Positions 14,255-29,105 of a DNA stretch of 64,000 bases are shown piece after piece. Position numbers and translations under genes: made by a program. Numbering within the stretch: position 1 is the stretch's first letter; each line of letters opens with the position of its first letter. The stretch is taken from NCBI RefSeq assembly GCF_019578655.1, contig NC_063260.1, positions 4,466,501 through 4,530,500 on the forward strand. The letters run 5' to 3'. Source of the stretch: Ricinus communis. Taxonomy: Eukaryota; Streptophyta; Magnoliopsida; Malpighiales; Euphorbiaceae. Below the pieces are notes generated by a model. It had not been told where the DNA came from. It ran no database searches and worked only from the letters and a program-made list of their open reading frames with translations.

Positions 14255-15035
14255 TGAATAAAGTTCAATTTGGCTATCGAATTTTGTAGTCAAATTTAAT
14301 TTGACTCTTTTAACTTTTATTGCCAATTTAACTCATGAACTTCTTGAATAGGTTCAATTTGACCCTTCTTAACTTTTACGACCAGTTTAATTTCTAAATT
14401 TTTCGAATAGGTTTAATTGAACTCTTTTTTAAAGCAAGTTTGTGGGCTATAACAAGAGCATGAAGAAACGGTTAAATTGAGACTGGCTGCAAAGTTTGAA
14501 GGCTAGATTGAACTCGAGCGACAAGTTGAAGGGTTAGTTGAACTTTATTTTTCTCTAAGTTAAAATTTTAAAAAATAAATATAATTTTTTAAATTATTAT
14601 AAATCAATAAAATATTAAAACTAACTCAGCACTGTGTTGTTACTTTTCCACAAATCAATAAAGAATTACCAATATTATCATTATAAAATAAAAGTATATA
14701 TAAAATTTTATAATCCAACACTATCATTGTCACTACTTTATTAGCCTCCATATAATGTTTACCAACTAATTCAAAATCTAAAATATATAAAAATATTTAA
14801 TATATAATTTTAATTATATAATTAAATCAATTACAATTCAAAATATCTGTTAGGAACAAATTGTGTCCCATAAAAGTTGAGTGGCCAAATTAAATTCTAT
14901 AGCGCGTACATTTTACGCTCTTAAATAAGGGCTACATTGAACCTGTTCAAAAAGTTTAGAGGTTAAATCGGTCCTAAAAATTAAAAAAAGCCAAATTTAA
15001 CTTAATTGCAAATTTCAAAAACCAACTTATTCCTT
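14255..15035. mobile_element. MITE-like inverted-repeat element, possibly composite
   Basis: The left end AATAAAGTTCAATTTGGC (about 14257) and following sequence (TTCTTGAATAGGTTCAATTTG) match the reverse complement of the right end (GAACCTGTTCAAAAAGTTTAGAGG to AACTTATTCC, about 14935-15034). An additional inward-facing end lies at about 14470-14550 (GGGTTAGTTGAACTTTATT), suggesting a shorter element nested inside or a solo end. No coding capacity. Confidence 0.6.
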
Positions 15036-16632
15036 AAAAAGGAGAGTAATTGCCCCATTAACTATGAAGTGGTTTTGCCACTGTGCCATTGTCCAAAAGA
15101 AGTAAGAAGAAATTTAGGTGTGAATGTTAGTTTATAAGTTTATGACCGGTCGAAATTTAAATCGACAATTTATGTTGTGGCGTGTTGAGACATGTACATA
15201 ACACAAAAATTACTAATATTATGTACACAAAAATTACTAATATAATTCAAGAGCGTGTAAATAAAATGATTATTAGTATAACTCAAGAATATATACATAA
15301 AATGGTAAAAGCCTCTTCTAGTTTAGATAAAATCTTAAGTTCGGACTTTAGATATACAATAATATTAAAATTTTTGAAATAGTGTTTTGCCACCTATAAG
15401 AATCTTATCTAACACATTCTAGATTAACTCTAAATACATATACACCCAAAAAAACTATTAATATAAATATGAATCGCTTAATTAATCATATATCAAAATA
15501 CAAATACATTTATTAATTATGTTATAATGGTCAATCTATATAATTTGCTTAAAAAATTAAATTTAAAAATATATTTTTTAACGAAAGTAATTATTTAAAC
15601 TTTTAAAAAATATCCATTTAAATATAAAATGACTCAAATTTAAATTTTATTTTAAAATATAATTGAATTTTTATAAATGATAAAATTATTTATATAATAT
15701 ATATGTGAAGAGAGAAAATAAATATGTTCAAGTAAATGTGTTTATTCATGTCACTCGTGAATTATATATATCAAAATATTTAAACTTATTTTTTTCTGTA
15801 ACCCGTTTATAATTTGAACATATTTATTCCAAATCTAATTTGGTTAAAATCTATTAAAATTTTTATTTTTTAAAAAAATATATAAAAAATAAAAATAATA
15901 TAGTTGAAAAAATATTTTAGTGTCATAGAATATATTGACTTACTTCTATTTTGTTAGAATTTAGTTTAGCTATAATGTATAACTCTAAACTAATTTTTAC
16001 TTTATTAAACACACGTAAAATTTAAATTTATAAATAAATTTTATGATTTTCAACCAAACATATATCGTAATAGTCAATTTTTTCAGCCAATAGCTTAATA
16101 AATAATTGAATATCTCTAACATAAAAAAAAAAAAAAGGAAAATTCGAATTAACAATCTGCAGTCTAAGTGAGAATAAAATGTAATAAATCAATACATCTT
16201 TATGATTAATAATTCAAATATTAGAAGAAAAAGGAAGGTTACATTGAAATAATATATGGAGTGAAGAGACATATTGTGTGATGTTGATGGGATGATACTT
16301 CCAATGAAGCTATGAGTTTGGAAAGGTCTTTTTGACCATTTGTGTGCCTTAGAAGTTCAGCAAATTAATAAAAGACATGACTTAGGTTAATCTTCCAACA
16401 ATGTGAACAATAAAAAAGGCACACTTCAAGCAAGGGGCAGCTTAACAAAGAAAGGTCCTTTTCAATTTAATTACTACATCATAATTATATTCATTAGGCA
16501 CTATATTAAGATTTTAATTATTCTCTATCGATTTGAGAATTGGACGATTTTCAGAAACCATATAATACAAACAAGGTGATGCTAGGATTAGACATAGCAA
16601 ACTGTATATTTTATTAATTTTTTATTAAATAA

Positions 16633-16674
<42 letters not shown>

Positions 16675-17560
16675 TACAAATCATTAAGTTCTAAATAATT
16701 TTTAACACGTGTCAATAATTTTAATATGCAGTAGAAAAATACAATTTTTATATTTATTGTATTGTTAACACCAATTTATACAAATATAATATATTATATA
16801 ATAGTATTGAAAATAGAGTAAATTCTAAAATATTAAAAATGCCATTAGGAAAGAAATATAAAATATTAAATTTGATTTTAATATATATATTTAAATTATT
16901 CATAATTAAATTTTGTACATATACTTTTTATTTAAATAAAGAAGTATAGTTCTAATTTTTAGGATTTTACTTAAATAATAATAAAAAAGCAATATTAGGC
17001 ATGGGAGAGAAGACCCTCAAATTTCATCTATTATTTTTCCATTTCAATATTCGGGCAATATTGGTATATATCCATTTTTATTTATTTTATATAATTTAAT
17101 GTTAAAAATATGTTTTTATATGTATTCTCATCAATTATTTAAATATATTTTACATATATATAAAATATTATTTTTTTTAAATGGGTTGATTTTTGAATTA
17201 TTTTTTGTCACTGATAATGATGCTAGTTTTTACGCTATATTTGATTGAGAGAGTGGAAATTATAGTAATACTGAAATCTAATAAATTGTACTATAAATAT
17301 GAGGAAAACGTACGTTATTTTTAATATTCAAATCCCTCCAATTTTCTGTGTCTAAAACTATTGTATTAGTCTTGTGTGCAAGAGAATGCTGGGGATGTGA
17401 TGCCAGGACTAGACGTGGCTTATTGATCTCTGTTGAAGTTCAATTAATTCAATAATTAATTGGGGGTTCACATGCTGATTATTTAAAAGGATACAAATAT
17501 TTATTTATTCGAAAACAGAATCTGTTTTATTTTTAGAATACATGTATAAAGTATGTTGTT
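15036..17560. other. Intergenic, AT-rich
   Basis: No gene recognised. Contains an (AT)n microsatellite near 16638-16671. A less AT-rich patch at 16255-16480 has no coding signal I can recognise. Confidence 0.5.
16638..16671. repeat. (AT)n microsatellite
   Basis: About 17 uninterrupted AT dinucleotides. Confidence 0.9.
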
Positions 17561-17562
17561 GT

Positions 17563-17973
17563 TTTATCATTTTATAACTTTTAGTATATACAATTTTCTT
17601 TAGACAAAAAAAGATATGCGATCATAAATGATGATAAGAAATATATTTTACTGTTTAAAAGTTTTGATTTGTAAGAATTTAGTTATTTTTACGCCAGTCA
17701 TCTATTATGATATTATTATCATATTTCTCGTGTTTTATAATATGAATTTAGTGTTTAACAACTCAAAATGTCTTTTTTTGACCATTAAAATCGATATCAT
17801 AAGATTAATGACTTATCCAATCGTGATTTAACAATCAAATATTGAAATTATGAGTTGTTAAAGTCTAAATTCACTTTATCAAACACGGATAATATGATAA
17901 TGATGGTCGATCGGCGTAAAAGTGGCCGAGTTTTTGTAAATCGAGACTGTTTAATAGTTATAAAATAATGAAA
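17563..17973. mobile_element. MITE-like imperfect palindrome
   Basis: The left arm (ACGCCAGTCATC ... CTCGTGTTTTATAATATGAATTTAG ... AACAACTCA, about 17691-17767) pairs with the right arm (TGAGTTGTTAAAGTC ... AATTCACTTTATCAAACACGG ... GATCGGCGT, about 17850-17918). Pairing continues outward to about 17973. A relict of the same family lies near 32945-33075. No transposase. Confidence 0.6.
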
Positions 17974-20900
17974 CCATTAAGTACTTTTATGTATTTATTT
18001 ATTTATTTATTTAATATTTTTTAGATAGACATCATATTTTTATCACTTTCTTTATATAGTTTTATTTAACTTGAATTATAACTAAAATGCTATTTTATAG
18101 GTAATACAACATCTAATAATACATTATAAAAATTTATAAATATAAATAAAGTTTTATTTAAAAAATCATATTTTAAATTTGATTAAAATAAAAGATATTT
18201 ATTTAATAATTGATCATAGTCATAAAAGATGTTAAATTTTATTTTACCAAAGATTTATTTATTTAATAATGTTTACAATTTAAGAAAACGAGGCAAGTGT
18301 AGTGTCTATATGAAGAACCAAAAAGAAACATATAATATGTTAATCTCTCAAATATAAAAGTGCAAAATTAGATGAAATTTATTTTATTTTCCATATTATA
18401 TATAAATGAAAGTCAAATTTGAGGAGTGGCCTTTTATAAGGTTGCCGGATTGGCCTTTCAAGAATGTCTAATGGTGTTGTCCTGACCTTTGTGGCTTCTG
18501 AGCAATTGTGTTGTTTTTATGAAGAAGGACAACGACCGTCCATTGAGAATCAATTAGACCGACACCTACTAGCAATGTTACTCTATTTTTTACTCTTTTT
18601 TTTTTTTTAATTCAAAATCATTGTAATAACAAATATTTTATTTAAATAAGATTGAATATTTATATATGGTTTTGAACCCTAAAATATATGAAAGGTTAGG
18701 CATTCCATTGCTAAGAATTTAAGGAGTGAAGTGAAAGGTCATTGACCACACAACACCAATGGCTTCATTGCTATATTGAATGGAGGGTAGGTGTTTGACT
18801 TGAATCTTTTCCCTTAACCGTTAGCATTTTATTTATTTACTTATTTATTTATGAAGGAATATGCTTCCCATGTCATGTAAAATAGTTCACTTTCTATTTT
18901 CATATCATTAATTTTTATCATTATTATCTGAAATGTTTCTTATTAAGCTTGCTATATAAAAGCTACAAATTTAAAGTATGAATAATTATGTTAATTGATG
19001 AAAAATATTTTTAATAATTATTTATTAAAACAAATTTAGTTTGTTGAGTAATCAGTTCGTATCTCATGCGAGTACTATAATTATTAAAGCTAATTATAAC
19101 CTTTTATGTTTTTTTAGAAAAAGTATGAATATTTTATTAATGAAATTAATAAGTATATATTGATATAAAAGATAAAAATATACATCAACATCAAGAAATA
19201 CAAGTAAATAAACTTATTCATAACAATCATTAATCGTATTGACGGAGCAATAAATTGTAATTCTGCAAGAAGATTGTATCGCTCGGTGGCACTAAGTCAT
19301 ATATCGACTTTATATATATCTTTTGATAAGTTTGATTGTTTGAGTGTTGGATTTGATTTTTCTTTTCTTTTCATTTGCATAAAAAAAGAATTCAAAATCG
19401 CTGTAATCGATAACCATAAAACTCTTACGAAATGAAAACTCAAAACTCTCATAATAGAAAACAATAAAATTTTATAAAAAATACTAATATTTATTTATTC
19501 AAACTAATTAATAATAAAAAAAAAAGAAAAAAGAGATCCCACCGATCGAAAAACAAATGGTAATAGGTCAAAATATGAAATTTTAATAAAGGACAAAAAA
19601 AGAGAAAAGAAAGAGACGCGGCTAGAATTTTTTTTTTCACGGATGCTTTCATGTTAATGCTATGTATAATTTATGTTCACATCTTATAAATACATTTATT
19701 TATATTGATACAACGTTTATTTATTTAGTTTGACTCATCAGAGGTGTGGCATATTATAAATTATGGGCTATTTTTTGAAAATTTCTTTTATATAAATGTT
19801 ATATAATTTTCATAGATAAAAGACATTTAAATTTTTCTTCATGATTTATTTAAAATATCAATTAAGTCTAATCCAATTGAATAATTTTATATTTTATATT
19901 TTTAAATATAATAAAATTTCAAATATTGTTCGTCTCCAAAGTGATTTTATTTTGTATTAGATATGGAGACTTTTAAATTTTTTTACTTTTATAAATTAGA
20001 GATGAGAAATTCAAGCTGAAAACTAAATCAAGATATATACTTATATAGTTAGATTTAATCTATAAATATTTACTTTAAGTTGAAATATAAAACTGAAAAT
20101 TAAATCGAGATATATACTCACGGAGGTAGATTTAATCTATAAATATTTATTTAAGTTGAGATATAAATAAGTATAAATAAAATACTAAACGAGTTGTTTG
20201 AGGTTTTATATGTACGAGGTGACTAAATGACGTGAAAAAGTTTAGACTATTTGTAATATACATAGTTGTTACATATGTGTTTGCATCACCCACTTAGAAT
20301 AATGTAAAATAAATAAAGATTGAATTGGTAAGCGTAAAAGAAGAGAAAAATGGATATCTCCTTCTCTTTTGTATTATTAAAATAAAATTATTATATTAAA
20401 ACATACTGTTTTTTAAAGATAAAAAATTTATTTTTTGATAAAATTTTATTTTTACGGTAAATTTTTTTATAATTTATGATTTATTAAATCTCAATAAATA
20501 ATAAAAAATTATTTATTTGATACATAAAATAAATTATAAAACGAAACTTGATTAAAAAAAAAAGTTATAAAACGAAACGACAGTAAGAACTGTAGGAATC
20601 TTGCATGTGATCAGAAAATACGACGTCATGATTAGAATAATAAAAAAAGAAATTTTCCAGTGGTTGTCAAATTTGGCATTTGTTTAGAAGAGGGGGAATC
20701 TGCTGTCGTAACTGCCTCCGTGCATGTGCCTCATATTGGTCGCAAGTTGCAGCTGCAGTCTTTTATAGCCTCTGGCTTTTCCAAAAAGTCAACAATTCCA
20801 TCATTCCTTTTATCCTATGCATAAAAGGTCATTTATTTATTTATTTATTTTTCTCATAAATTATAAACAAAATAGAAAACCAATATTATTTATTATAAAT

Positions 20901-23900
20901 AAAAAAGGACACTCAAATATAAGATTTAAAATCTACTCGTATCGCTTGAGTAAAGCATGGAGGTGCACTACAAAAATGAATTAGTCATAAAAAATTTTAA
21001 ATTTTAAGCATGCAGTTGTATTAAAATTTATAAGAGAATATCCATCCGTAAAAGTCTCATCCGATACGCTATAAATTGACTCTAAATATATGTATATATA
21101 AAAAAAAATGAACAGTGATATTAAAATCAGAAAAAAGATATACTTTCATTCGTTTTTATAATGAGTGCATATTTACCCCTCAACTATTTATTTTAGGCAA
21201 TTAAACATGAAATTGTAACAACTGCTATTTAAACCTCTCTTATTAACTGAGATTTAAGAGCAGCAAATACAGGTTTATAACCGTTCACCTGGCAATAGAA
21301 GCGGTCCATTTTCTACCTACTAAACAAATCTCTGCCAATAAAAGTGAGTCATCAATTACCTACCAAAGATTTTTTTTTTTTTAATTTTTTCTCAACAAAC
21401 TAATAAGCACCTTTTTAATCAACTAATTAAATAAGAAAAATTACGGTCGCCTTTCTAAAACATATGTTTTTAACTGTTCTAATTTTAGTAATCAAATCTC
21501 GATTGGTTTAGTTTGTTAGATTTGCAGATAATGCAAACTTTATACATGAATGAAGATCAATCAATTGAGCAAAAATTAAAAAACAGCAGCAGGAGAAACT
21601 CAATGAGAGATTGAATTTCTAAATTCTTAACATCATATCAGAATTATTATTTTTAAAAAAATAAATCATCATATAATCAGGTATTAAATGAATAAACAAT
21701 TTATCAAAAAACAATTATAGAATTTTGGTACGACTGGTGAGATAAGGGTAGAAAATCTTCCTTTATTTGATAATTATTTGATTTTGGGACATAATTGTTG
21801 GTATTGATTAGGCAGCGATGGTGGTGGTAGTAGAGCCATAGTGGTGATGTTGGATTATAAATTGCAGACAATTTATGGCCGTTGAAAATGAGAGATGGGG
21901 CCACGATTTTCTCTTTTTTTTTTTTTTTTGTCTTTTTTATTTATTTATGTGCAAAGTTAGGTTTTGGTTTCAATTGATTTCTTCTTTCACTAGTTTTATA
22001 GAGATCACCCACTCTGGATTTGATCTTTGGCGAATCGTGAGCAAAACTGTACAGGACTGGACAAATTTATTTAGGAAATATTCAGTGCTGGTTATGGTTA
22101 TTTGATTAAATAAAAAAAAGAAAAAATTTATGAACTTCTTTATCTACATAAAGTTGTATTTAATATGATTATTCTTATAGCTTTAATTATAAATAATAAT
22201 ACAAGTTGAATTTATAAATAAAATCTAGTAATAATTTAAATACATAATATTTTTAAAAAATAATAATAGGTTAAATATTCTTAGATGCTTTTCTTAAAAG
22301 ATTTTAATGTTTTAATATTATTACTGTAATAATATATAAATAATTTGGAATATTTATTAATTATCTTCAAATATTATGTAATTAATATCAAAAATGTATA
22401 ATTTTACTATTTTATAGAATTAAAAATTATTATCTAATAAAACAATTAACGTATTAGTTAACATAATATAAAAAATATAATTTAAAATTTTATTTTTTAG
22501 AATTAAAATTATTACCTAATTAAAAAATTAATTTATTAATCACTATTATATTAAAATATAACTTCATAGAAAATATTACAAAGTCACAAATAAATTTAAA
22601 TTTGATATATTAAAAATAAATACTGATATTAAAATAAAAGTTTTTAAAATAATGAAACATATAAAAAAATATTATGTTTCAATAAATATATAATTTATTC
22701 TATTAATATTTAGAAAAGATACAAAGATTTAAATAGTAATTTCTGTCCAATTTTGTATTTAATTGATCAAAAAGATAGTTGGAAGTAAATATGCATCTCG
22801 CTATAAATATGAGGGGGCAAAAGTTGAATCTTCTCCCTTAAAATCTATCCCTCGGTCACAATTATACTTTCCATTCATCGCATAGTTGTGAGGTTTAGTG
22901 TGCCACCGCTGTAGTTTTATTTTTTATTTTTTCTCTAAAAATGTCTTAGCAGTTGTTTCTATTTCAAATTAGAAATATTCTCTTAAATGATTTCAAGAAC
23001 ATGCTTCTGAATTCTCATATTAATCTGTTATATTTAAAATTAATTTTGGAGTACTCTCATGTCAATTGTACAAATTTATATATAAAAAAATATATTTATT
23101 TTGCCAACTATTTATGCTAAGAAATATTGCAAAATATCTTCTAATTTTATTAATATATGAGTCAATTTCTTAACAAATAATTTTAATTTTAGTTCAAAGA
23201 AGCTACAACAAGTTTAGACCATAAGAAAACTAGTATTTCATCTATAATAATTAATAAGATCTGAAAATATTTTAGTTAATTAATCATCAGAATATTGTAA
23301 CCTTTTTAACTTCACGATAACGATAAAATATAAAAAGTTAAATTAACATCAACAATATTTATATTTTGTAATACATATATAAAACATTTGAAGTTTAATT
23401 CAAGTGACAAAAATATTTACTTTTGGGAATGAGAGGTTTTAAGTTTGAGTTATTTTTTTATATTATGTGTATTTTCCTTTTTATAGTGAATATAAGAGAA
23501 TGATTCTCTATGTTGTGTAATCTATATTCCGTTGATCCTCCAATGAATAAAGAAATAACACATATATAAACATATATATACAAAAAAGAAATAATTGATG
23601 CATTTATGAAGAAATTTATGTTGGATTATTACTAAAATTATGTACGGATAGATAATAATAGAAGAAGAATAAGAAAATCAATTGTGTTTGGTTATTAAAA
23701 TTTTTTAAGAGAATTAAAAAATAGAAGATAAATCTTTTGTAGAGAGTAAGTTTATTACACCCAATTTGGAATATAAAAAGTTTCGACCTATAAAAAAATT
23801 AATTAACTAACAAATCTATCCTTGTAATTTTAATAAAAATAAATAAAAGCACAAAAAAGAAATATCTTATATATATCTCTTGCTTTAACTTCCTTTCTTT

Positions 23901-24830
23901 TGTTAAAAAATATAATTTTCTTTCCCTTTTCCTCTCCTCTACTTTTTATTGTCATACATATATGTATAAATATCGTTATAAGATGCGGCTATTTTGGCAG
24001 TGCTGATCTCCAACTCCAACACTTTTTTCAACCCAAAATTAAAGATAATGCCTATTAGGGTAGAAGGGGACAGCCATTTTCAGTCAATGTGCCTTGCATA
24101 TATGGGATGTAAACACATAGTTGGGAAAGTGAAGAAACCATATTATATATCCCTGATAAGCAATTTAGCATGTGTATTTGAAATAAGTGTGTCTTAATTA
24201 GTGCAAGATTTAAAGATTTAGCAATTGGGGTTCCATTTTTTTTGGTATGGTCACTTTCTATCAATTAGGAAAAGTTTGAGGAGCAAAAAGGTTTTATTTT
24301 AACCCTTTTATAACTAAATTTATTTTTGGATTTGCAAGAGATTTCCTTCCTATTGTCGTTTTTGTCTAAAGCATTTGGTCATTTCCCTAAGTAAATTAGA
24401 AGAAAAATATCCAAAAAAAAACCCAAAAACAAATAAATTGGTAATATTTTCTACCATATATATCTTCGAAGAAGGTGCTACTATGAAAACGGTTAAAGAA
24501 TCTAAATTAAGAGCTCAACTAATTTATAAATCATATTACACTAATATAAATTTCAACCCTTAAATTTGCAGAAAATTTAACAATTGATTCTAAAACTAGA
24601 CATCTTGATTAGTTTATTTATAAATATAATTTCTTTGTACAATATTTAAAAAGTAAAACAAGCGCATGTAGGCTTTTTTTATATTAAATATTTTATTTTA
24701 TTAAATATTATATTATTTTTAATTGTGTATTCCTTTCATATTATATTCTAAGATATTAAAAAGAATAATTATGATAATAATACTCATATGATATTTATCA
24801 ATAAAAGAAAGCTAAAAGATAAACAGGCAA
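17974..24830. other. Intergenic, AT-rich, no gene seen
   Basis: Mostly simple AT sequence. Short tandem duplications: about 78 bp twice at 20012-20165 (AGATTTAATCTATAAATATTTA shared), and about 80 bp twice at 22420-22570. GC-richer islands lie near 18420-18560 and 20690-20830. A SINE-like scrap at 23390-23460 (TTGGGAATGAGAGGTTTTAAG) is possible but weak. Confidence 0.5.
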
Positions 24831-27800
24831 AGGGATTAAAACCGTAAAATCTGCGCCTCCATAGAAGTCAACAGTCAAAACTTTAAAGGCAAAATTCAAG
24901 TCTCTTTACGGTATAAATCTGTTCATTACGTTATAGCACCATGATTTAGCCACGTGTACAGATATTACCAACCTCGTAGTCCAACTTCCATTGTCAGCCA
25001 GTGATCTTCAGCCGCATTAATAATGACTAGTAACCACGCTAATTAGTTACGTGTTTAAGAGTATTTCTAGACTATTTTAATTTTCTGATAAAAATAATTA
25101 TATTTCATGAGATAAAATCATAAAATTCTTTTATTTTTTATAATAACATAAAATTTGATTTAGTTTTTCACATTTGAAAATTAATTTCACCATTTATTTT
25201 AATTTTAATAAATAATAATATATTTTTTAATCTATTATCTAATAAAATTGGAAAATTAAATTATGAATATTTATAAAAATATAATATACTATAGAATATG
25301 ATAAAAGAAACTAAATACTTCCATATTTTAATCTGAATATTATTTAAAATGTCAAAAATAATACTCTTTAAAAAATAACGTTTAATCTTTCAAAAAAAGA
25401 AAAGTTTGATTATCAGAAATTCTTATCGCTAAGCAAGCACTCTTAAAAATGATCTGATTGGGAGTTTCGAGGTGGCCATGGGACCTACTCTTGCTAGGAT
25501 ATTTCGGATACGACGACACGTGACGGTTAAACCGATGTCTTTTTACAAAATAAAAGAGGCCCACGTCCTTCACCGTACAACCGCATGCCTTGTTTTCACT
25601 TCCACTGGCTGAGCAGGTACTGGGTTCCAACCACCCCCATTGTTGGTCCACCTTCAGTTTATTTATTTATTAAATGCTTTCCTTTTTAATTTCTTTTTCC
25701 ATGTATTCTTATATTGAAAGAATATTCTTTTCATACACTGAATTAATTTTAGTTCTTAATCTCCGGTATTAGCTTATATGTAGCTGAGTTTTAATTTAAT
25801 TTAATTTTATTAAAGTTTAATTATTACAATCAGAATTTTAAAATTAAATATAAATTAGTTGTTTACTTGTACGTTTAATTATAAAATTAAATTTATAGAT
25901 ATATTTTAATAAATTTATAATATTTAACATTAATTAAAATATTTAAAAAAATTATAAACTAACTATTTTTAAATTTTATTAATATAATAATTTAAAATTA
26001 TTTAAATAATATTGTTAATTAATCCTAATATTGTATAAATTAAAAGAAACTGCAGCTATTAGGAAATTATTTTAGATATAATTCTTTTTCATCTCAGCCA
26101 TTTGTTGGATTAGAAACCATGTACAACTTGCATTTTTATAATAATTTTTTATTTTATACAGTAATTTATTAATTTAGACTTATAAATGTAATTTATTTTT
26201 AATTCATAAATTTGTACTGTTTTGTAGTTTTTATTTCTATATATTTAATAAATCAATAATTTTAATACTTAATAATTTTTAATTTCACTAAATATATATT
26301 AATATATACAAAAATACATTCAGAGAAAAATAAATGTATAAATTTATTAATAAAGTTTTACCAATTTATGAGTTAATTAAATTAATTTGATATTTTATAA
26401 ATTTTATTTAATAATATAATAATAATTCATTTAATAAAAGTCTAATTCTACAATTTCAACTCCAGATGAATAATAATTCTAATTTTAGAAAATATCATTT
26501 TAATCATATTATTAAAAAATATTAATTAATAAATTAATTTTAATTAACTAATAATTTGTAACTCAAAAATAATATATTAATTATATTCTTAATAGTAATT
26601 ATATATTTAAACTAATATTAATACAAAACATAAAGAACTAAAATAATATACTAAATTGAGAAAATAGTAATATAAAAAAAAACCCTGTACAGTTATAATG
26701 CTAATTTTAGAAATACATATTATTTTAAAATTAAATAATTAATTTTCACACGAGCATAGAATGAGTAAAGATAAACGATTTAATAATAAAAGGGCAGACT
26801 GCAGCGGATGATCATAGCTTTAATATTTTCATGGAATGGTCGCAGTTGTTCATGGCCGTTCGATGTCAGTCGTAAGTAGTGCCCCTATCCTTGATTCCGA
26901 GTAACTTATTTCCCACTCTGGCATATATTTTCATTTTTCTTTTCATTCCAACAAAGGGAAAGGTTAAAAAAGAGAAAAAGAATAACCATTGATTGATTAA
27001 AAATATATAATATTATTTTAAAGATTAATTAATAAGAACCAATAAACCAGTCAAAATGTCTTATAAATGATTACATGTGGTATTTCCACTATCACATAAA
27101 AAGCTGAATTTTTCTCTATTTTTAGATTTAATTTAATTTAATTTTTTTATAAATTGTTTCTTTTCTTATTTTACTTGGAATGGTGATTGCTGCTCAGAGT
27201 GTATGATTTGACACCATTGCTTTCCCCCCCATATGCAAAGGACACCATTGCTTTTCTTCACATTATTCCATTATATTATATTTATGTATTATTTTCTTCA
27301 CCCCCAATGTGACATATTACCAATGGACTATTCTTTTTGTCATATTACCAATCAACATTATTGCTCATATTAATTTCTAACGAGTGAAAAAAATTTAAAT
27401 TTTATATGAGAAGTGCTTTTTCAAATTTAAATATTACTTTCAGAGAAAATATATAAATTGATATCTTTTAGGAAAATAATTTACAAAATTAGTTTATAAA
27501 AAATTAAATAAGTTGATTTGTTAAATTAAAAATAACATAGACGATAATATAAAAATAGTTAACTGAAACAGGTTTCATATAAAGTAGTTGCATTAAAATA
27601 TTAAATCTAAGTATAAATATATTTATATACTGAATTATATAAATAATTAATTTAGATTCTAATATATATTTTTTAAATAAAAATGGCTCGAATTTAAAAT
27701 ATTATTTTAAAATATAAATGATTTATGTAAGTGATGAAAATTTTCAGTATGGCGATATTCCATTAGACATTTCCAATGTGGAAAATTACTCAAAATTTAT

Positions 27801-28900
27801 TGACTTTTTTACACAATAAATTTTTTTTTATTGGTTTCTTATATTTTTTCTTTGGTCAACAAAGAACTAATGGACGTCAATATATAGTTTTAGCATTTAT
27901 ATTTTTGCTTCTTTCGAATAGTTTTTCACTACTTCCCATATATATATATATACCTTGAGATCATTATACGAATAATACATATTTTGATTTTTTTTTTTGA
28001 AATCCATATTTTAATAAATTTAGATAATAAAAAGATATTAATATAATATTTATAACTATTCTATTCTCGTTAAAATAATAATAACAATAATAATATTTAC
28101 AAAATTATAAAAAAGATCTTACTTATTTAGCTATTATTTTTCAAATCTTATAATTATAAATATTTGGTAGGGTATAATGAATTTTTACCTTTGCTAATAA
28201 TTTATTTATGGATTATACAAATCATTATTAATATTTTAATTATAATATTATTCCGATAAGGTATGATCGATTTTTACCTTTATAGTAATTCATTTACTAA
28301 TAATTTATTTATGTATTTACAAATTATTATTAATATCTTAATTATAATAATAATATTATTATTTTATGTAATAATATTATAGTTATATATTAAAATTACT
28401 ACTGAATATCATAATTAATAGTTTAAATCTCAACTATATAATACACACATAAATTCCAGAAGAGTTGAATAAGGCAAGCGAGAGTGAAATTGAGGGAATC
28501 AATCAGTCAATAAAGAAATGGCAATCGGAGAAACCGGCTAAGCAAGTACCCGGTGACAAATGAAAGCGGGCCCTCTTGATCAGATTCCTTACACAAGCAG
28601 AATCCCTACTCCGTTGAACCAGCCACTACCTCTTTGTATTATTATAACTTTATTTTTAAAAATAATTACTCATTAATCACGAGATAAGACTATTGAAATA
28701 AATAAAATTAGTGATTATTACTTATTAATAAATTTATAATTTATAATTATTAATTTTAATATTTAAAATTGATTTAATTAATTAATAACATTTATTATCT
28801 CTAAAAATAATTTAATTAATAAATAATACATCGAATATAATCTTTTACCGAGTGATAATATATAATAAAAATAATTTTATATTATTTCATTAGAAATAAA
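24831..28900. other. Intergenic upstream of GS1, with GC-richer islands
   Basis: AT-rich DNA interrupted by GC-richer islands at about 24835-25040, 25440-25650, 26790-26930 and 28480-28630. The first two each contain a CACGTG G-box (24951-24956 and 25517-25522, the latter as ACACGTGACGG). A roughly 100-bp tandem duplication lies at 28165-28365. A 19-bp word, GACACCATTGCTTT plus flank, is duplicated at 27210-27255. No coding exon recognised. Confidence 0.5.
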
Positions 28901-28947
28901 TAAAAAGATAAAAAAGTTGTTTGATATCTTCAACACTGCAACAGCAG

Positions 28948-28955
28948 TATAAAAG
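28948..28955 (+). promoter_or_regulatory. Probable TATA box of the GS1 gene
   Basis: TATAAAAG lies about 150 bp upstream of the GS1 ATG and is followed by a CT-rich leader (28980-29000, TCTCTCTCTTTCTT), typical of a plant core promoter and 5' UTR. Transcription would start near 28980. Confidence 0.55.
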
Positions 28956-29105
28956 AAACACAAAAGCCTCAAGACTTCTCACGTCTCTCTCTTTCTTGAT
29001 AAGCAACATACTCTGTGTTTACATCATAATACACATACAGAGAGACTAATATTATTCAACACTAAACTCTGTAAAGTGTTTAGGTTTCCATTGTTTTTGG
29101 GAACT

